NCBI RefSeq assembly: GCF_009870125.1
Contig: NC_046680.1
Coordinates: 10,850,001-10,914,000, forward strand
Direction: 5' to 3'
Length of the DNA: 64,000 bases
Source: Drosophila pseudoobscura
Lineage: Eukaryota; Arthropoda; Insecta; Diptera; Drosophilidae
Shown in pieces: positions 58,801 through 64,000 of this stretch. The notes beneath the pieces were generated by a model that saw nothing but the letters and a program-made list of their open reading frames with translations, was not told where the DNA came from and did not search any database. Each line of letters opens with the position of its first letter. Position 1 is the first letter of the stretch. The translations under genes and the position numbers were made by a program.

Positions 58801-61800
58801 CCCCTTCAGTCTTGCGACGAGCCGAGCCGGCAGCAGCTGCGTTCCAAGGTTTCCTTCAGGATTTGCACGCCCCCTTTATTCATCGGAACCTGACACTAAT
58901 GAAAAAAGCGAAATCGTGTCGAGAGCTGAGAGTTCGATGCGACTAAAGGGAAACAGCGTTAAAGTGTGTTATTCATTTTTAAAGGTATTTTGGGGAGATA
59001 CCTTGTGCTGGAAATAAACATGGGAAAGAATCGAAGAAGCTTCGAGGGACATATGAGATTGAGTTTAGTTTAGGAAGGATAATAGTTAGCGTTAAACTTT
59101 TCAAGAAAGCACGAAATTTAAAGACTTTCCGTGAGCCGTGCTTTTTACCAACAATTTTGCATAATTAATATGCGGTTTAAATCGGTAATCAAATTACCCA
59201 AATTGTGTTAACGCTATTCATTCACGTTCACCTTTTTGTTTGATTACATTTGGAAATTAGCTCGACGGCTCCGCCGCATGCGAGTAAAATCAAATCGAAT
59301 TGAATCAGCAAAATTACGCGCTCTGTGCAGTAGTGCGTACACAGGGTTCATATACGAACATTGAAGCTATAAATAAAATATGCCAGAAAATTTAATTCAC
59401 TTAGAAGCGACTTTAAAGCGTTATACCAAACATAATTGTTTTCAAACGACTCGATCTGCTGTAGCAATGGAGCGCGATCTCCATCGTTTGAATACAATTG
59501 TATCCAAGCTTGTAAGTGAATAATCCTGAGGTTTTGTTCTTGAAAGTGACATGAAACGTGCAATTTTAGCTTCTTGAAATATGATTTCTACAATAGGTGT
59601 CCAATGTGATAAAGGTATTTATGTTAGCTCAACTTAAGGTTCTAATGCTTCTAATGTGGGATGATTGCTTAGTTTGAGTTGCCTCTTTGGCACTCTCCTG
59701 TGCCGCTTTGACCAAACTCCATAAACCCAGTGCAAATATACGCGTTTTTGCCTGTCACCTGTCACCTGCCACAGTTTCAGGTTTTTTCTTCTTTTTTTAG
59801 TGTTACTTGAAAGCTGCATCAAGTTAGACATTTGTGCATCTATCTGCATACTATTTGGGAACTTTAAAAGGTCCTCTAAGAGCACCAGAGGAGGACAGCG
59901 TGTGTCCTGTCTGTCATCTGTCTGACTGAAATGCAATCTCCGCCTCGAGACCCTAGGGGAAGCATCCCCCCCCGTTGCAGTTAGTTTGAATACAGACTCG
60001 TGCATATTTCATCATCACGCGTGAAGATTCTCTTTTCTGATAACTCCATGGGAAATACATATATTAAAACTTCATATTTGTCGGCCTTCTCTTTTTCTTT
60101 TTTTTTTTTGCACTTGGATGCCAATTTATTTGTATTAATGTCCCAAGTGATTTCGGTTGCCCCTATCAGCACAAGGGGATGGCTCGCAGGATGTTGGCCT
60201 GAAAGAGATATTATCTTTGTGTCGGCTTTCCACATTTTTCCCTTGCGGTTTTAGTAAAAATAATTCTAGGGTACTCTTGGGATACATTGGGCATGTCGAG
60301 GCAAAAATGGATATCAGTTTATCAAATCAATATTACTTTGTGGAAAACATTTAAAGCTGTCATCGTTCCATGCCTTTGCATCGACTTAAAGCTGAAAATT
60401 CTTCGTTGCCGAGTGTCCTTACACACAACGAATGGGGTATCCCCTGGTCGTGAGTGCCAGTGTCTGTCAAGGATGTCTCGAGCTGTTTCTGGCCACCGAC
60501 TGTTGTTTGGGAGCGAGCCCCGTTTGCTCCTGCTTGCTGTTCAAGGGTGCTCTCTTCTCTGTGATGTTCATCTCTTGTTCCGTCTGTGTGTACACAAAAT
60601 GGTTGAAATATTTTTGCATTATTGCCCGCCTGGCTATCTCCGTGTCCGGCCAGTAGTTTCCACTTTTTACAAATTTTTGTTTCCCCATTGTTTGGAGTTG
60701 ACAGCTGGGCGAACCGCACACTAAGCGCATAGGTCTGCCAGAAGGTACTCGTACATATCTCGGACTCGACTCCTTGGATCTGTCGGAAGAATGCGGCATG
60801 TAAATTCGGTTTGACATTTTAATTACACTACAACTCAAGAGCCCATACGCCCATACGTGAGCGTCAGCCTGGGCCTGAGTCGGTGTAGTACGTGTTAACG
60901 AAAGTTCAGTATGCACGGCTCTTCTCTGACATATTAATGCATTCCGGCAAGATTAAGCAGTCAGAGAGCGCTGTGCTCTGGCATAATTGGAACCACCTGA
61001 CGCGAGTCAGGCTCCGAGGCATGGTAGGCTGTCAAGCACTCAATTTAGGCCATCAACTAGTGCCTGACTCCACGCGCTTGGCGTCGAAACAAATTACTGA
61101 CTAAAGTCCTTTCTCCTGGCGGCAGTGGCGGTGGTGGACTCCTTTCTGGCATATCTTCACATTCTAATTTATTTTTATATTATGTTGCCTTGATTGTGTG
61201 CCCTCACTGCGGATCCATTTCGTGATGTTTGCGTGCCATGTCCTTGTAACAATGATTTTTCTGCCTACGACAAATGGCCGGAAATTGACAAGAAATTTCC
61301 CCAACACACACATAAGCATATAAGAGCACATTTACTAATCAACTGCACACAAACACAAACACACATAAACACTTGGACTTGGGTTTCGTGTTTGTTGAGG
61401 TCTCGTCCCTTCCTCCTTCGCTTGCTCCTTGGCATATCAATGGACCAATCGTCCCAAATATTGACCGGAATTTGTAATTGAGTCAGCGCAAAAACAGCTC
61501 CAAAAACTTTGAACTTTGTCAAACCCTTTAAAAGTTTGGTCGGTAAACTATTTATAAATTATGAATTGGGGTAAAGGTCAACTGAAACGGAGGGACATGT
61601 CCGGCATTCCTAGCTTAAAGCTACATATCTCAAGCTATTCTACATCTGTGGTTGTACAGTCTTAAAATCCGAGATATCTATAAAATTCATCCCTGAAATT
61701 CTATTTTTATGAGTATGAAATTCCAAGCCAAATCGTTGTCAGGAGCTAGGATTCGACTACTGCTAAGATAATGGAAATATTTACCTCAAAGCCTTATATG

Positions 61801-64000
61801 CCTTAACCCCTTCATTTATTACTTTTCTATTCATTTCCACATGAGCCTTGGATTTAATTGGGGATACAAGCATTAAAGCCGTTTCTAATACATATTTCAT
61901 AGTACTTTTGGCCTGGCCCTCTGTTGTGGTGCAGTTGCTGTTGATGTTCGGGGATTTGCATGTTGAATAGAGGATTTCCGAGTACAACCCCATACACACT
62001 CACATGCTCACTCACTTGATTCCCCCGAGCACTCCAGCCACACCTCCTTGGCGCTGTCAGTTGCAGTTTTGTTTCAGTCCATAGACACGGCTTTATATTT
62101 TTGTCATGGGCCGCATAGAATTTCGTCTATCGATCCGGATTCAGTTCATCAATCACTTATGGAAATCAATACGCTTACCTAAGTGGGGCGACCTTTTGTG
62201 TTTTAATGTTTTAGAATTCCCAGATGGAATGACTGACGGCGAGGATGGGGTGTGAGTCGGTGTCTCGTCCACTTAATTCTCCTGCGGCTTTCCCTACATA
62301 CTGTATATACGCTGTATGGTAATGTTTTAGTCGGTACTTTTCCATCCAATGTTTGATTAGCGATTGTTTGCGGTCAGTGTTGTGGCCACTGGAACGTGCG
62401 AATAAAATATCACCCAAGCGGGTACTCATAGGCCCCATGGCTGGTTTCCAAAAAAAAACACAAGCAGCCTCAAAACACACAAAATCATACTCAAAAACTG
62501 TGGCTAAAAATAAATTGCTCGACTAATTTACATTTTTTAGATTTATTCGGGACTTCAATAAAATAGTTCCTGCTTCCACCGCTAGATGGACATCATTTGC
62601 ATTTCGAGGCGGCGACAGCAGATGGCGCTTTGCAGCATTCTTTTTGTAGACTTTTCCTTTCTCCTAGCATCTGTCGTCATGTGGCCCCAACTGACGTCAC
62701 AGAAAAGCTGCAATGTTTACGCACAGAGAACCGACATGGAACTGGAACGTCCGTGTTCCACTTCCACACGTGTCTCTTTGGCGCCAAATTTCTTGGTGCC
62801 ACGAACTTTTGCCATTTTGTTTTGTTGTTGTCATTCTTGCGGGCAAGGTTCTCTCTTTAAACGCCATGCCTGTTATATAACACGTGCGTGGAGGGAGCCA
62901 AAGTATAGTCGCTGGATGCACTGGCCAAAATTACCAGTAATGTTGTGAATTAATAGAAAGCCAAAAGCCAATAGCTATATTTAGAGATGATAACCTTATT
63001 TCTCTTCAAAATATGTTCAGAATATTCAAGATTAGGATTGCTTTTTAAGCCTAAGATCGAAGAAGATTTCTAAGATCGATTAAAGAGTCCTAAAACATTT
63101 CGATTAAATGAGTTATGGTTTCTACCAATTTTCGGTGTAAATCCCACTACTTTCATGAAACACAACAAAATATTCATGTGATATAAAATTCAATTCAATA
63201 AAGTATCTCTAAGACTTTCAAATGAAAGAAGTCAAAGCGCACATAAATAACAGAAATTTGTGCGGCGATGTGGCAGCCGTGGTTGCAATTTACCAGTTGC
63301 TTTGGCAACTCTATTCGACTCCCGCCAGCATAAAGTGCTGCTGAAGAGAGCGAAAGAGCGGGAAACGGCTGGCAACGAAACACTCTCAAGCAGTGGCTCG
63401 ACACATGGCTCTGTCGCCCGCTCTGCTCTGCTCCTGGTGGTGCGTGGCTTGCCTGCAGACGCTTCTGGGGCCAGAAACAAAAAAGATTCGGTTCGACGCT
63501 GCCAGTTGGTGGCAGCAGCAGCAGGCAGGACACAATGTCTTCAGTTCGTGTGTGCCGTTAGTTCGATGCAGAGCGGAAGAGCGACCAATATCGAGGCGGC
63601 GTGCACCGAGCACCGAGCAACATAACGGTAACGGTAACGGTAACATTGTGCGCGGCCGTGCCCGTCTCGCCTTCAATTGTGCGCCGCGAATTAATCAAAA
63701 CCGTTTTTGACGGTATTCAAATACTTTGCGGTTCTCCGAAACCCAAACCCATCCCCGGTCTCCCACCCGCAGCCATGGCACGGCCAAGGCCATCGCCATC
63801 GCCGTCGTGTTGGCCAGATTTGAAGTGTTAATCAGCGAGAATGTCAGGCAAAAAACAGGCAGCGAAAAGCGAAAGTTATTCTGTCCTTGAGTTAAATGGA
63901 AAAAAATGATAATGTGTGCCGTGAAGTCAGCGAAAGAGACAAATATTTCGGGGAAATGGGCCAAGCGAAGGGCAGGAGCAGGAGGGTGTCCAGTGTCCAT
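58800..64000. other. Gene-poor sequence to the right edge
   Basis: No supported gene. A strong pyrimidine tract ending TTCAG at 58809 precedes about 200 nt that are open in one frame, which is recorded among rejected items. A GGTAAC hexamer repeat lies near 63625-63645, in GC-rich sequence that could be a 5' leader; direction and gene are unknown. Confidence 0.4.

Noticed and set aside
58810-59010. Open stretch after a very strong pyrimidine tract and acceptor, possibly the next exon of the gene at 46516
   Set aside because: The frame needed from the phase-2 donor is open, but the peptide is not protein-like and the downstream donors are poor. There is not enough support to call an exon.
60287-60724. 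145-codon plus-strand ORF, with overlapping minus-strand ORFs
   Set aside because: Several frames are open at once, composition is random, and no motif or splice partner is visible.
62586-62948. 120-codon ORF near the right end
   Set aside because: Overlapping ORFs on both strands with no protein-like features.

Overview
This window is eukaryotic nuclear DNA from a Drosophila fly. The evidence is the set of recognisable fly orthologs (RpS16, Vps20, Cfap57, ALKBH8, Cdk9, bonsai/mRpS15, the ZRANB2 ortholog, RpS24), the short 53-80 nt GT-AG introns, fly core-promoter motifs (TCT initiator, DRE, Ohler motif 6, motif 1) and abundant microsatellites. From memory, this gene group matches the 58F region of Muller element C in D. 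melanogaster. The divergent intergenic sequence suggests another species, possibly of the obscura group, but that is inference. All exon joins below were worked out by hand from splice signals and reading frame.

Layout. 1-620: first exons of an unrecognised acidic protein running off the left edge (-). 1.7-3.4 kb: RpS16 (+), whose last intron holds a tandem pair of candidate H/ACA snoRNAs. 4.06-4.82 kb: Vps20 (+), converging on Cfap57 (-, 4.96-8.82 kb). 8.8-16.5 kb: no coding sequence found, with possible 5' UTR exons. 16.5-26.9 kb: a fibronectin-III single-pass membrane protein (+) with a 3' UTR to about 28.4 kb; one large intron carries a Transib-type DNA transposon. 28.4-30.3 kb: ALKBH8 (-). 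30.5-31.9 kb: Cdk9 (-), divergent from bonsai (+, 32.1-33.4 kb). 33.6-34.6 kb: ZRANB2 ortholog (-). 35.1-35.9 kb: RpS24 (-), preceded by a four-copy 105-bp tandem array. 36.3-37.9 kb: AT-rich repeats. 37.9-39.0 kb: a broken hydroxyacid oxidase (-). 39.2-39.6 kb: an unrecognised small two-exon gene (-). 41.1-41.9 kb: a 1-Cys peroxiredoxin of the Prx2540 type (+). 46.5-47.2 kb: first coding exons of an unrecognised Q/S/N-rich protein (+). 48.2-50.7 kb: three tandem DUF1091 secreted-protein genes (+), probably inside an intron of that gene. 50.7-64 kb: no convincing coding exons.

Strongest observation. In the fibronectin-III gene, the frame entering the exon at 24313 meets a TAG at 24433-24435. 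The same frame then stays open for 274 codons to a splice donor and continues through two more phase-0 exons to a TAA at 26936. The stop and its following bases (TAG CAA CCA) fit the UAG-CAR-YYA leaky-stop context known from plant viruses. The gene therefore probably makes a 272-residue form by normal termination and an 815-residue form by stop-codon readthrough.

Second observation. Each 105-bp unit upstream of RpS24 carries a TCT initiator (CCTTTCT), a DRE (TATCGATA) and motif-6-like GTATATTT elements on the RpS24 strand. The array therefore looks like an amplified core promoter. RpS16, 34 kb away, shares an exact 18-mer of this module.
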